Shown here piece by piece: positions 1 through 7,148 of a stretch of DNA of 11,398 bases. The DNA comes from an uncultured Eubacteriales bacterium. Lineage in GTDB: Bacteria > Bacillota > Clostridia > Oscillospirales > Oscillospiraceae. The notes beneath the pieces were generated by a model. The model saw only the letters and a list, made by a program, of their open reading frames with translations, was not told the origin of the DNA and searched no databases. Position 1 is the stretch's first letter. Every line of letters begins with the position of its first letter. The stretch is taken from the NCBI GenBank assembly GCA_902475455.1, contig CABRZO010000067.1, positions 1-11,398 on the forward strand. The letters run 5' to 3'. The position numbers were made by a program, and so were the translations under genes.

Positions 1-2586
1 ATGCTTGTCAATGTCCTTATCGGCCACACCGCCGTTGTTGCCCAGATAGGTGTTGATAAAGTCGATCCGGTCCGGGTCGGCGTTGCGGGTGAGCTCGGTG
101 GAGTAACAGCAGGCGGGGATGGTCCGGGGCTCGATGCCCATGGGGCTCTCGATGAAGGGCCGGCTCAGCACCCCGGCGGCCTCAATGATGTGGCCCACAT
201 AGAGCTTCTGGGCGGACTGGTCATAGACGTCCCCGGGCCGCTCGAACTTGGCCTCGGCCTCCATGGCCTCCAGCACATCCATGTCCACCACGCTGCCGTA
301 GTCGGCCATGACGGCGTTGCGCCAGAAGGACATGACGGAGGTGATGATGGCGTCGCCGTCGGAGTCCAAGGCGGTGCCGTCGGTGCCGTCGTCGTAGATA
401 TTCAGGAAGAACTCGTCGCTGGTGGGCTTGCTGTCCATCAGGGCATAGGCCTTGCAGCGGTTGAAGATCAGGGCGGTGAGACCGCCGGGCAGCTCCATGT
501 TGTCGCCCATGAAGACGACCTCCTGGCTCAGGCCCCGCAGGCACTTCTTGGAGGCGCAGACATAGCGGGTGGGCTCACCCTCGATGTAGTTGTACTTGCT
601 CTCCAGCCGGGCCAGATAGCTGTCCACATTCTCCAGCTTCCGCTGCAGGATGGTGTAGAACTTGTGCAGGCCGTCGCACAGGCCCTCCACATAGCTGCGG
701 GCCTCCTTCAGGACTTCCAGCAGCACATAGTCGGTGCGGTACTCGGTGATCTTGGTGTAATACTTGTTGAAGTTGCCCTCCAGGAAGGCCTTGGCGTCCT
801 TGATGGCCCCCCGCTTCACCAGCCGCTTGACCCCGTGGATGTCCTGCAGGTGCATGTCGATGTAGTCGTCGGCATGCTCCACATCCTCGGTCTCCTTGTC
901 GTCAAAGAGCTCCTTGTCAAACTTCTTGAAGAACTTGTCGATCTCCTCCACCACGGTGGCCTGCTCCAGAATCCGGCTGTCCAGCTGGGCGGCCAGATTG
1001 TACAGGAAGTAGCGCACCGCGTTGGGATGGGCCAGCACACCCCGGGTCTGATCCTTCAGCCAGGTCTCCATCCGGAAGCCGTCGGTGCCGTTGGTGTAGT
1101 CGGCGTCGTCGTGGAACAGGGTGTAGGCGATGGTCTTGGCGGAGTCCTGGGCGGCCCGGACGGCGAAGGCCTTGTAGGTCTGCAGGTTGGCATACCACTC
1201 GTTGTAGGCCTGCTCGTCGGAGCTGCTGGAGCCGCTCTTGGCGATGGCGGCGGCGGAGGTGCACTGCTCCGCCATCTCGTCGATGTCGGGGCGGTTGGAC
1301 ACGGCGGTGTCGCAGACGTGGGCGGTCAGGGCCTCCAGATAGGACTCCCAGCGGCTGCCGGTCTCGATGCAGCCTGTCTTGTCCAGGTTCATGCACTGGC
1401 GGCGCACCGTGGCCTCAAAGGCGGAGTTGGCGTCGGCCCCGGCGTCCACGGCGGTGATGTAGTGGCGCATCCGGTCCATGGTGGGCACGCTGAGGCCCTT
1501 GCGCCGGGCCTTCTGGGTGGCCTCCAGCTCCTTGCGGAACTGCCGGTCGATCTTCAGCCAGTCGGTGGAGATGTTGTCCCTCAGCCAGGTCAGGGCCAGA
1601 TACTCCTTCACGTCGTCCACGGGATAGATGATCATGGAGGAACCCGCGCCGCAGTAGCGGTTGCGGCCGCCGGCCTTGCACAGATCCCGGATCACGTTGT
1701 CCTCGGAGGAGTTGGAGCGCTTGCTGGTGGGGGCGATGGACTGGGCGTAGATGCAGCTGGCGGCGTGGTTCAGATAGGCCTGGAAGGAGTTCTGCTTGTT
1801 GCCGTCCATGTTCTGGGCGTCATAGAGGAAGCAGAAGTCCATGGGGGACACGTCGTACTCGTCCATCTCCTCGGAGCCGGCCCGGGGGGCCATGAAGTGG
1901 AGCTGGTAGCTGTCGGGCAGGGAGCCGTCCCCCTTCATCAGGAAGGCATCCAGCTCCCGGAGGGCGGCGTAGGCGTTGGCCTTCAGGTTGTTCTGCTCCT
2001 CCTGGCCGTGGATGACCTCATAGAACACCTCGGGCAGCAGGAAGAAGCCCCGCATGATGGCGGCGTTCTGCTGGAACCGGGTCACCAGATAGTTGCGGAT
2101 GTACATGCTGACGGGCAGGATCAGGCCGGAGCCGGTGCCGCCGCAGAGGGAACCCACCAGAATGACCCGCATGGCCTGCATGGTGGACTCGCCGTTGAGC
2201 TTGTAGAGCTGCTCCACCGCCTGGTGCAGCGGGGTCATCTTGCCGGCCTTGATGGCGGTGTTCAGGGCCAGCCGGGAGATGGCCCTGACCTGGCCGGCGC
2301 CCTCGGAGAGGGTCTTGCGGTTCAAAATCTTATTCACCGGGAACCAGTTGTCCCGGGCGTAGGTGTCCTTGTCCAGATATTCGCCCACCGTCTGCTTGGT
2401 GGAGGTCTGGACCACCTTGATCTCCGGGGTCTCCTCCCGGATGGCGGCCAGCTCGTTGACGTCGGTGTCGAACACCACATAGCTCAGGTTGTTCTCCATG
2501 TGGTGGCTCTTGGCCAGAAGCCGGACCTGCTTGACGATCTTGGACCCGGTGCCGCCCAGGCCCACCAGTAAGGTAGGTGCTGCCAT
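1..2586 (-). CDS. Tubulin/FtsZ-superfamily GTPase (tubulin-like domain, PF13809 type), 3' end off window
   Basis: The minus-strand frame is open from an ATG at 2586 to the window edge, giving 862 residues with no stop, so the C-terminus is missing. The start is fixed by a good Shine-Dalgarno GGAGGA (2594-2599) seven bases upstream. Nucleotide-binding features of the tubulin superfamily are visible: a glycine-rich N-terminal loop LVGLGGTGSK (residues 7-16), a strand ending FDTD (39-42, like the FtsZ NTDA loop), EGAG (95-98), and the signature CGGTGSG (148-154) after a hydrophobic strand. ANAYAALREL (203-212) matches the conserved helix I associate with the large bacterial tubulin-like family rather than with FtsZ, which is about 400 residues. 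The later half is mostly predicted helix and unrecognised. It probably binds GTP and may polymerise in the cytoplasm. It lies 63 bases after the vWA gene with no terminator between, so they are probably co-transcribed. Family assignment is confident; the cellular role is unknown. Confidence 0.88.
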   Translation of the reverse strand, partial: MAAPTLLVGLGGTGSKIVKQVRLLAKSHHMENNLSYVVFDTDVNELAAIREETPEIKVVQTSTKQTVGEYLDKDTYARDNWFPVNKILNRKTLSEGAGQVRAISRLALNTAIKAGKMTPLHQAVEQLYKLNGESTMQAMRVILVGSLCGGTGSGLILPVSMYIRNYLVTRFQQNAAIMRGFFLLPEVFYEVIHGQEEQNNLKANAYAALRELDAFLMKGDGSLPDSYQLHFMAPRAGSEEMDEYDVSPMDFCFLYDAQNMDGNKQNSFQAYLNHAASCIYAQSIAPTSKRSNSSEDNVIRDLCKAGGRNRYCGAGSSMIIYPVDDVKEYLALTWLRDNISTDWLKIDRQFRKELEATQKARRKGLSVPTMDRMRHYITAVDAGADANSAFEATVRRQCMNLDKTGCIETGSRWESYLEALTAHVCDTAVSNRPDIDEMAEQCTSAAAIAKSGSSSSDEQAYNEWYANLQTYKAFAVRAAQDSAKTIAYTLFHDDADYTNGTDGFRMETWLKDQTRGVLAHPNAVRYFLYNLAAQLDSRILEQATVVEEIDKFFKKFDKELFDDKETEDVEHADDYIDMHLQDIHGVKRLVKRGAIKDAKAFLEGNFNKYYTKITEYRTDYVLLEVLKEARSYVEGLCDGLHKFYTILQRKLENVDSYLARLESKYNYIEGEPTRYVCASKKCLRGLSQEVVFMGDNMELPGGLTALIFNRCKAYALMDSKPTSDEFFLNIYDDGTDGTALDSDGDAIITSVMSFWRNAVMADYGSVVDMDVLEAMEAEAKFERPGDVYDQSAQKLYVGHIIEAAGVLSRPFIESPMGIEPRTIPACCYSTELTRNADPDRIDFINTYLGNNGGVADKDIDKH

Positions 2587-2649
2587 AGTTGGTTCCTCCA
2601 ATCTTTCTCTCTGGATGAAAGCATCCGTTTTTTTACTCAGTGTATGGGA

Positions 2650-5059
2650 TCAGGCAAAGTGGAATTCACCCGTCGCCTTGTTGTTCTTGTAACTGGCGAT
2701 GACGGTGCTGATATAAAACTTCTTATGCCGGTCCTCCTTGGAGTCGATCTCCTCCCCGTCGATGCGGGTGGCTTTGCCGGCAAAGCCCTTCAGGTTGACG
2801 ATGTAGAAGCTGTTGCCCCCGGCGGCCTTGATGGTCACATTGGGGAAGCGGCAGTTGAACACCGGCTGATGGCTGCTGAAGGTGGCCCGCTGGGCGAAGT
2901 AGGGCAGCAGATAGCTCCACCACACCTTGGTGCACTTGACGTTCAGGGTCTTCCTGGGCCGGACGTTGACGTTGACCACATTGGGGGTCATGTGCTTGAG
3001 CCGCAGCTTCTTCTTGCCCAGGTAGCCGATCAGCAGGAACAGGAACAGTCCCGCCGCCCCGATATAGGGCAGGGCCCGGATCAGCTTCTCCAGCAGGGTC
3101 AGGGCCTGAACCGGGATGTTCTCGCTGCCGCTGCCCTGGTAGCGGTAGCTGCCATCCTCCAGGGTACCGTTGATGAGCACCGCCACCTCATCGCCGTTGT
3201 AGGTCAGGGCCGCAGCGTCGTCCTTGGGCTTCAGGGTCCAGACGCCCGCCTCGCCGGTGGGCTCCAGGGCCCAGTCCAGGGCGGCGGATTCCAGGGTGAG
3301 CTGGACTGCCTGGGTCTGCTCCTGGGTCAGCAGGTTATATTCCCCGGTGTACTCGTCCTTGGTGTACACCTTCACCTGGGCCCCCTCCGCCCCGGCCAGA
3401 TCGTTCAGGGGGATGGGAGACGCCGGGGGCAGAATCTCGATTTTCAGCTCCGAGGCCACATAGTCGGCGATGTTCACCTGGAAGGTGCCGGCACCGGCGG
3501 CGGCCTGGGTGCCCAGCTCGTACTCCGCCTTGACGGTGAGTTCCAAAGCTCCGGAGCCGGTGTCGGTCATGTCGGTGATGTAATCGGGCCGGATCTCCCA
3601 GGTGGAGACCTCGCTGCCCTTCTGGACCAACCAGTTCACACTGCCGTCGCTGGAGACGGTGAGGCCGCCGGCGTCGATGGCGTCCCACTCCTCCTGGCTC
3701 AGCTTCTCGCCGGTGGCGTGGTTGGTGACGGTGAGCAGGATGGGCTCCGCCTCAGGCCCCAGGGCGGACAATTTATAGTCCCCGGGGATCTGGGCCGCCA
3801 CATCCAGCTGGATGGGCTCGGGATAGACGGTGTAGGTGTGGCTGCTGCGGACCGTCACATGGCCGGGCAGCTCCGCCGCGGCGTTCAGCTCCACGTCGCC
3901 CTCCTTCAGCAAGACGCTGGTGGTGGAGCTGTCGATGGTCTGGACCTCCTCGCCGTTTTTCAGCTCGGCGGTGAACACCGCCCCGTCCAGCAGATCGCTC
4001 TGGACCTCCTCTCCGGTCAGGGGGTCCAAAAACCGCATGGAGATGCCGTACTCACCGGCGTAGTGCTTTTCGTCATCCTTGACCTCCACCCCGTTGTAGG
4101 TCAGGTGGCAGTCGATGTCGGTGCCGGCGATGTAGTAAATCTCCACATTGGAGGGGTCGCTGACGGTGAGGGTGTAGGTGCCCTTGGCATAGGGCTGCTC
4201 CCCGGCGGTGTAGGTCTGGACCACGCCGCAGAGGCCCGGTGCCAGCAGGGTCTGCCCCTGCCAGCCCTGGGGGGTGGCTGCCGGTGGGGGTGAGATCGCC
4301 GCTGTCGTTGGCCATGCCATCCACGGAAATTCCCTCGCCCTGGGCGAACACCAGCAGCTGATCCACCGGGATGTCGATGTTCAGGGTCATGGTGTTGCCG
4401 GAGATATCAATATGGCTGGCGGGCAGGATCTGCTGCTGGAAGATCTGGTTGGCGATCTCGGTGATGCAGGGCAGGATCTCCTCGCTGCTGCCGGCGGTGT
4501 AGGCGTAAAAGCCGCTGGCGGGGTCGCCGCTGAGCTGCTCGGCGGAGCCGATGCCCAAATAGACCACCTGGACCCCCTGGGCAGCGTACTCCATCAGGGC
4601 CGCCTGGAGCCCCTGGGAGGGCTGGTTCTGGAAGGCGCCGTCGGTGAGCACCACCAGCCAGCGGTTGAGGTTGGGATCCACGGAAGTGATGTGGCCGGCG
4701 GCGGCCTCCACCGTCTCAAAGGGGGTGTTACCGGTCTCCCCCAGGCTGTTGATGATGGCGTCCACCCGGTCCGGGTCGCTGCCCTTCACATTGGTGGGGC
4801 TGGCGCCAAAGTCGCTCATCCGGTAGACGTTCATCTCATCCTCGGCTCCCAGCATGGTGGCAAAGACCTCCATGGCGTACAGCGCCTGGCTCCACCGGTC
4901 CACCATGTTATAACCGTCGCTGCACATGGAGCCCGAGTCGTCATAGACCACGTCGATGACCCGCCGCTGGGTCTCCCCGGCGGCAGAGGCACTCCACCCG
5001 GGGATCAGGAGGGTCAGGGACAGGGCCAGGACGCAAAGAAAACTGATCGCTCGTTTCAC
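2650..5059 (-). CDS. Secreted/anchored vWA-domain membrane protein, split by an apparent one-base frameshift
   Basis: The start is a GTG at 5059, chosen because AGAGGAA lies seven bases upstream and a signal peptide begins there (KR, then a hydrophobic run to about residue 19, ASA cleavage-like site near 24-26). A vWA domain follows (about 34-200) with a complete MIDAS: D40-x-S42-x-S44 (DDSGSM), T112 and D140 (VLTDGA). The domain should bind a divalent metal outside the cell. The first frame continues to 4073 (328 codons). The rest of the protein is in another frame ending with TGA at 2650-2652. Joining the frames in 4269-4290 by dropping one base gives 802 residues: vWA, several hundred residues of beta-rich extracellular region, one membrane span (about 661-682, YIGAAGLFLFLLIGYLG) followed by positive KKKLRLK, and a cytoplasmic tail of about 115 residues. 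It heads the operon with the tubulin-like GTPase. Ligand and function are unknown. As written, the sequence would yield only a soluble, truncated vWA fragment. Confidence 0.85.
4269..4290 (-). other. Apparent +1 frameshift site in the vWA gene (two C homopolymers)
   Basis: Upstream of this point the vWA protein is coherent (ISVDGMANDSGDLTP) and then turns into Gly/His/Arg-rich nonsense. The neighbouring frame becomes coherent at QGWQGQTLLAPG and continues to the membrane span. The shift is +1, meaning one surplus base. The two candidate places are runs of six C (plus strand G 4269-4274) and five C (plus strand G 4286-4290), both on the coding strand. Removing one C from either restores an open 802-codon gene. 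A miscalled homopolymer, a recent real mutation or homopolymer phase variation all fit; programmed +1 shifting on proline codons is less likely. Confidence 0.85.
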
Positions 5060-5090
5060 CTTGATTCCTCTTCTCTCTTCTGCTGTCTTT

Positions 5091-5106
5091 CGCGCCAAAA
5101 GGCGCG
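5091..5106 (-). promoter_or_regulatory. Hairpin in the 5' UTR of the vWA operon
   Basis: A perfect six-base-pair stem with a four-base loop (CGCGCC TTTT GGCGCG on the minus strand) lies in the predicted leader, between the promoter and the Shine-Dalgarno site. No U-run follows it on either strand, so it is not an intrinsic terminator. It might stabilise the 5' end or serve as a regulatory site; no known riboswitch is recognisable. Confidence 0.45.
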
Positions 5107-5138
5107 GAATACTTCTTATATAATATAGAACTAATGGA

Positions 5139-5167
5139 ATTGTACCGAATCCGACATTTCTTGTCAA
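5139..5167 (-). promoter_or_regulatory. Sigma-A promoter of the vWA / tubulin-like operon
   Basis: On the minus strand a perfect -35 TTGACA (5162-5167) is separated by exactly 17 bases from -10 TACAAT (5139-5144). Transcription should start near 5132, leaving a leader of about 70 bases before the GTG at 5059. It lies downstream of the AAA+ gene's terminator, so this operon has its own near-consensus and probably strong promoter. Confidence 0.85.
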
Positions 5168-5259
5168 CGCCTCCAGGGGGCGTTGGGAGTTTTTCAATGG
5201 CCATTTTAACCATTTTTCAACTATTTTTGATGATCATTTCATCTCCGCCCCCGGAACGC

Positions 5260-5299
5260 AAAAAAGGGCTGCCGCCGGCCCATTTGCCGGTGGCAGCCC
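5260..5299 (-). terminator. Intrinsic terminator of the DUF815 AAA+ gene
   Basis: On the minus strand a 14-base-pair GC-rich stem (GGGCTGCCACCGGC paired with the arm at 5266-5279, one G-U wobble) with a six-base loop is followed by six T (5260-5265). It begins about 16 bases after the TAA of the AAA+ gene. This separates that gene from the vWA operon. Confidence 0.88.
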
Positions 5300-5315
5300 C
5301 TGAGGGCAACGCAAA

Positions 5316-6515
5316 TTATCTTTGGGGTAAACTGGCCAAAAATTGCAGGGCGGTGCGAGGGGTGCGGTTGGGGTGGCGCATCTCCCACTTGACCGCCTCG
5401 GCCCGCAGCACCTCCGGCTCCCACCGGATGCCCTTGCGCCGGGCCAGCTCCTCCACCATGTCCAAAAACTGGTTCCGGTTCAGGGCGGTGTAGGGGATCC
5501 GCAGACCAAAGCGCTCGGCCAGGCTGGTCTTCTCCTGGATGGTCTCCTGGGTGTCCACCTCGTCCCCGCTGCGGTCGGAGAAGTTCTGGCGCACCAGGTT
5601 GCGGCGGTTGGAGGTGGCGTACACCGCCACGTTGGCGCTCCGGGGCTCCAGTCCCCCCTCCAGCACGGATTTCAGCAGGGAGTAGGTCATATCGTCCTTG
5701 TCAAAGGCCAGATCGTCGATGAACAGAATAAACTTCTGGGGCCGGTGGGCCAGGGTGCGCAGCAGCTCCCCCAGGTCCCCCAGGTCGGTCTTGTGGACCT
5801 CGATGAGCCGCAGGCTCTCAAAGCCCGGCACCCCCAGCAGCGACTTGACGGTGGCGGATTTGCCCGTGCCCGGGTCTCCGAAGAGCAGCACGTTGTTGAC
5901 GGCCCGGCCCTCGATGAGCCCCCGGGTGTTTTCCACCACCTTGTCCCGCTGGAGCCGGTAGCCCCACAACTCCTCCTCCGGCACAAAGTCCGGGTGCTCC
6001 ACCGGCAGCAGCCGGTTGCGGCTCCAGTTGAAGGCCCGGTACCGGGCAAACATGCCGTCGCCGTTGACCCGGTAGAACCGGCGCATCTCCTGGAAATCAA
6101 AGGGGGCCTCCTCCCGCCACTCCGGCAGCTCCGCCACCGCATCGGCCCAGCTCTCCGGCAGCAGGGCGGCGATGGCCTGCTTCAGCTCCCGGCAGGGCAG
6201 CTGGGCCGCCCGGACAAACACCCCGATGTCGTGCTCCGCCGCCCGGGCCAGGGGCTCGGACTCGGTGCCCCGGGCCGCCGCCTCGGCAAAGGGGCTGGTG
6301 CCGTAGCGCATCCGGTCCTGAAACCAGGCCCCCAGGCTGTCGAAGCCCTGGGCGGCCACCGCCTCAAAGAGAGCGGTATAACAGTCTATGGCCCCCTCCC
6401 CGTCTCCATGCGCCAGGGCTCCGAAGAGCCCGGTGAGCTGCTGCCCGGCGGGCTCCTGCAGCAGCGAACGGTAGGCGGAGACGCTCTTCAACTGGGGGTA
6501 AACATGTTCCAACAT
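5316..6515 (-). CDS. DUF815-family AAA+ ATPase
   Basis: The 399-residue cytoplasmic protein is a P-loop ATPase. Walker A is GDPGTGKS (213-220), Walker B is FILFIDDL (262-269), a sensor-1-like ATSN sits at 300-303, and TPRTALQF near 386-393 holds a sensor-2-like arginine. The sequence from about 165 to the end, including RRNLVRQNFSDR (304-315), matches the DUF815 (PF05673) ATPases of Firmicutes. The first 160 residues are a helical, family-variable region. Length is normal for the family. The ATG at 6515 has AAGGAA about eight bases upstream. The gene has its own promoter and terminator, so it is monocistronic. The family's substrate is not known to me. Its proximity to a vWA gene recalls AAA+/vWA pairs such as MoxR systems, but a functional link here is only an inference. 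Confidence 0.92.
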   Translation of the reverse strand: MLEHVYPQLKSVSAYRSLLQEPAGQQLTGLFGALAHGDGEGAIDCYTALFEAVAAQGFDSLGAWFQDRMRYGTSPFAEAAARGTESEPLARAAEHDIGVFVRAAQLPCRELKQAIAALLPESWADAVAELPEWREEAPFDFQEMRRFYRVNGDGMFARYRAFNWSRNRLLPVEHPDFVPEEELWGYRLQRDKVVENTRGLIEGRAVNNVLLFGDPGTGKSATVKSLLGVPGFESLRLIEVHKTDLGDLGELLRTLAHRPQKFILFIDDLAFDKDDMTYSLLKSVLEGGLEPRSANVAVYATSNRRNLVRQNFSDRSGDEVDTQETIQEKTSLAERFGLRIPYTALNRNQFLDMVEELARRKGIRWEPEVLRAEAVKWEMRHPNRTPRTALQFLASLPQR

Positions 6516-6569
6516 AGCTAATTCCTTCCCTCATGGACCAATGTCTTTTTCAAAATTCAAGTTGTCCGC

Positions 6570-6598
6570 ATTGTAGTCTTTTCCCGAAAAAATGTCAA
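6570..6598 (-). promoter_or_regulatory. Sigma-A promoter of the DUF815 AAA+ gene
   Basis: On the minus strand TTGACA (6593-6598), a 17-base spacer and TACAAT (6570-6575) give a near-consensus promoter about 48 bases upstream of the expected leader's end at the ATG (6515). The box sequences and spacing are identical to those of the vWA operon promoter. No equally good plus-strand promoter for the divergent small gene is visible; TAAAAT at 6609-6614 is a possible -10 without a clear -35. Confidence 0.85.
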
Positions 6599-6661
6599 GA
6601 AAGCCGCATAAAATCCACCACAGGCGCACAAACTGTCCAAAAAAGCGGGAGGATGACTGCC

Positions 6662-6880
6662 ATGAGCGAACAATTTCTCATTAAAAACACCACCCGGGAA
6701 GAGCGGGAACAGATTGTCCGCCGCAGCCTGAGCTGCGGGGGCGGGGGCTGCGACGAGTGCTCCGGCTGCGGGGTGTATGGGCTGGGGGACGCCTACGAGA
6801 TGTACCTGCCCTATATCGAGGGCAAGATGGAGCTGCGGGAGATCAACGAGCGATTCAAACCCTACGGCATGATCCACTGA
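6662..6880 (+). CDS. Small cysteine-rich conserved-type protein, function unknown
   Basis: A 72-residue protein starts at the ATG at 6662, because GGAGG (6649-6653) lies nine bases upstream of it; the earlier in-frame ATG at 6653 overlaps that site and is too close. The N-terminal half is charged (EQFLIKNTTREEREQIVRRS). A cluster C25-x4-C30-x2-C33-x2-C36 follows, rich in glycine and suited to Zn or an Fe-S cluster. The C-terminal half (YEMYLPYIEGKMELREINERF) is a predicted helix. The ends resemble a family of short uncharacterised Clostridia proteins that I recall (some seem to be mislabelled as PurH), but I cannot confirm this. There is no signal peptide or membrane segment, so it is probably cytoplasmic. 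It is transcribed divergently from the AAA+ gene and stands alone. Confidence 0.8.
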   Translation: MSEQFLIKNTTREEREQIVRRSLSCGGGGCDECSGCGVYGLGDAYEMYLPYIEGKMELREINERFKPYGMIH

Positions 6881-6902
6881 GGCCAGGGGCCCAAACACGC
6901 AA

Positions 6903-6936
6903 AAGGCGCGCCGCGTTTCAAAACGCAGCGCGCCTT
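6903..6936 (+). terminator. Hairpin terminator after the small cysteine-rich gene
   Basis: A long stem AAGGCGCGC / GCGCGCCTT, a C-A mismatch, then GCGTT / AACGC around a TCAA loop, starts 22 bases after the TGA at 6880. The plus-strand tail CAGTTTGTTG is only moderately T-rich. On the minus strand the tail is TTTTGCGTGTTT, so it may act in both directions and also stop read-through from proS. Confidence 0.65.
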
Positions 6937-6955
6937 CAGTTTGTTGAAAAGCCAT

Positions 6956-7148
6956 CTGTTTCGACAGTTTCACAGAATTCCGTCCTCCGCAGAGGACGGA
7001 ACAAAATCCAATCCCGTCATTTCCGGGGACATGCGCCTCGGAAATGACCCTTCTCATGGCGGATGGGGCGACAATTTCGCAAGAAATCGAGTCCTGTCCG
7101 CCATGCATCCCCCTTTGTCTAAAAAGGCCTAAGCCTTTTTAGACAAAC
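6956..7148. repeat. Hairpin-dense intergenic element, candidate dispersed repeat or structured RNA
   Basis: Between the small gene's terminator and proS there are five consecutive inverted repeats in about 190 bases: CTGT/ACAG (6956-6967, UUCG loop); a perfect ten-base-pair stem TTCCGTCCTC/GAGGACGGAA (6978-7001); a perfect ten-base-pair stem GTCATTTCCG/CGGAAATGAC (7016-7048); a nine-base-pair stem CATGGCGGA/TCCGCCATG (7055-7105) enclosing ATTTC-GCAA-GAAAT; and the 15-base-pair terminator stem at 7114-7147. Codon structure is absent and the base composition is less GC-rich than the genes. This density exceeds what termination of proS needs. It looks like the mobile or repeated intergenic elements of Oscillospiraceae, but one copy alone cannot prove that. 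Confidence 0.55.
7114..7147 (-). terminator. Bidirectional-type intrinsic terminator after proS
   Basis: A perfect 15-base-pair stem TTTGTCTAAAAAGGC / GCCTTTTTAGACAAA with a four-base loop begins one base after the proS TAA. The GGC/GCC core flanked by A5 and T5 gives a U-run on both strands, so it can terminate from either side. It also forms the last hairpin of the hairpin-dense element. Confidence 0.75.

Noticed and set aside
1..2571. 856-codon open frame on the plus strand
   Set aside because: It is the exact antisense of the tubulin-like gene, composed almost only of V, G, L, A, H and D with no serine. That is what a GC-rich gene without in-frame TGA codons gives on its other strand. 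It has no recognisable domain and the minus strand does.
2613..2633. Stem GGATG/CATCC followed by seven T on the plus strand, between the vWA and tubulin-like genes
   Set aside because: The T-run lies on the plus strand, where no gene precedes it; on the minus strand there is no U-run after the stem. It does not interrupt the operon.
2644..4293. 549-codon plus-strand frame opposite the vWA gene, and a similar one at 4274-5128
   Set aside because: Both have low-complexity G/V/L/D/H composition and no family features; the minus strand encodes signal peptide, MIDAS and a membrane span.
5316..6515. Assigning the AAA+ gene to the same operon as the vWA and tubulin-like genes
   Set aside because: A strong intrinsic terminator at 5260-5299 and a separate near-consensus promoter at 5139-5167 lie between them.
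6557..7108. 183-codon minus-strand frame across the small gene and the hairpin-dense element
   Set aside because: It has no ribosome site, it overlaps the promoter of the AAA+ gene and the small gene's coding strand, and its codons follow the inverted repeats.
6941..7132. 63-codon plus-strand frame ending in SLSKKA-like residues in the hairpin element
   Set aside because: Its sequence is made of hairpin arms and terminator; it has no ribosome-binding site and no protein-like pattern.
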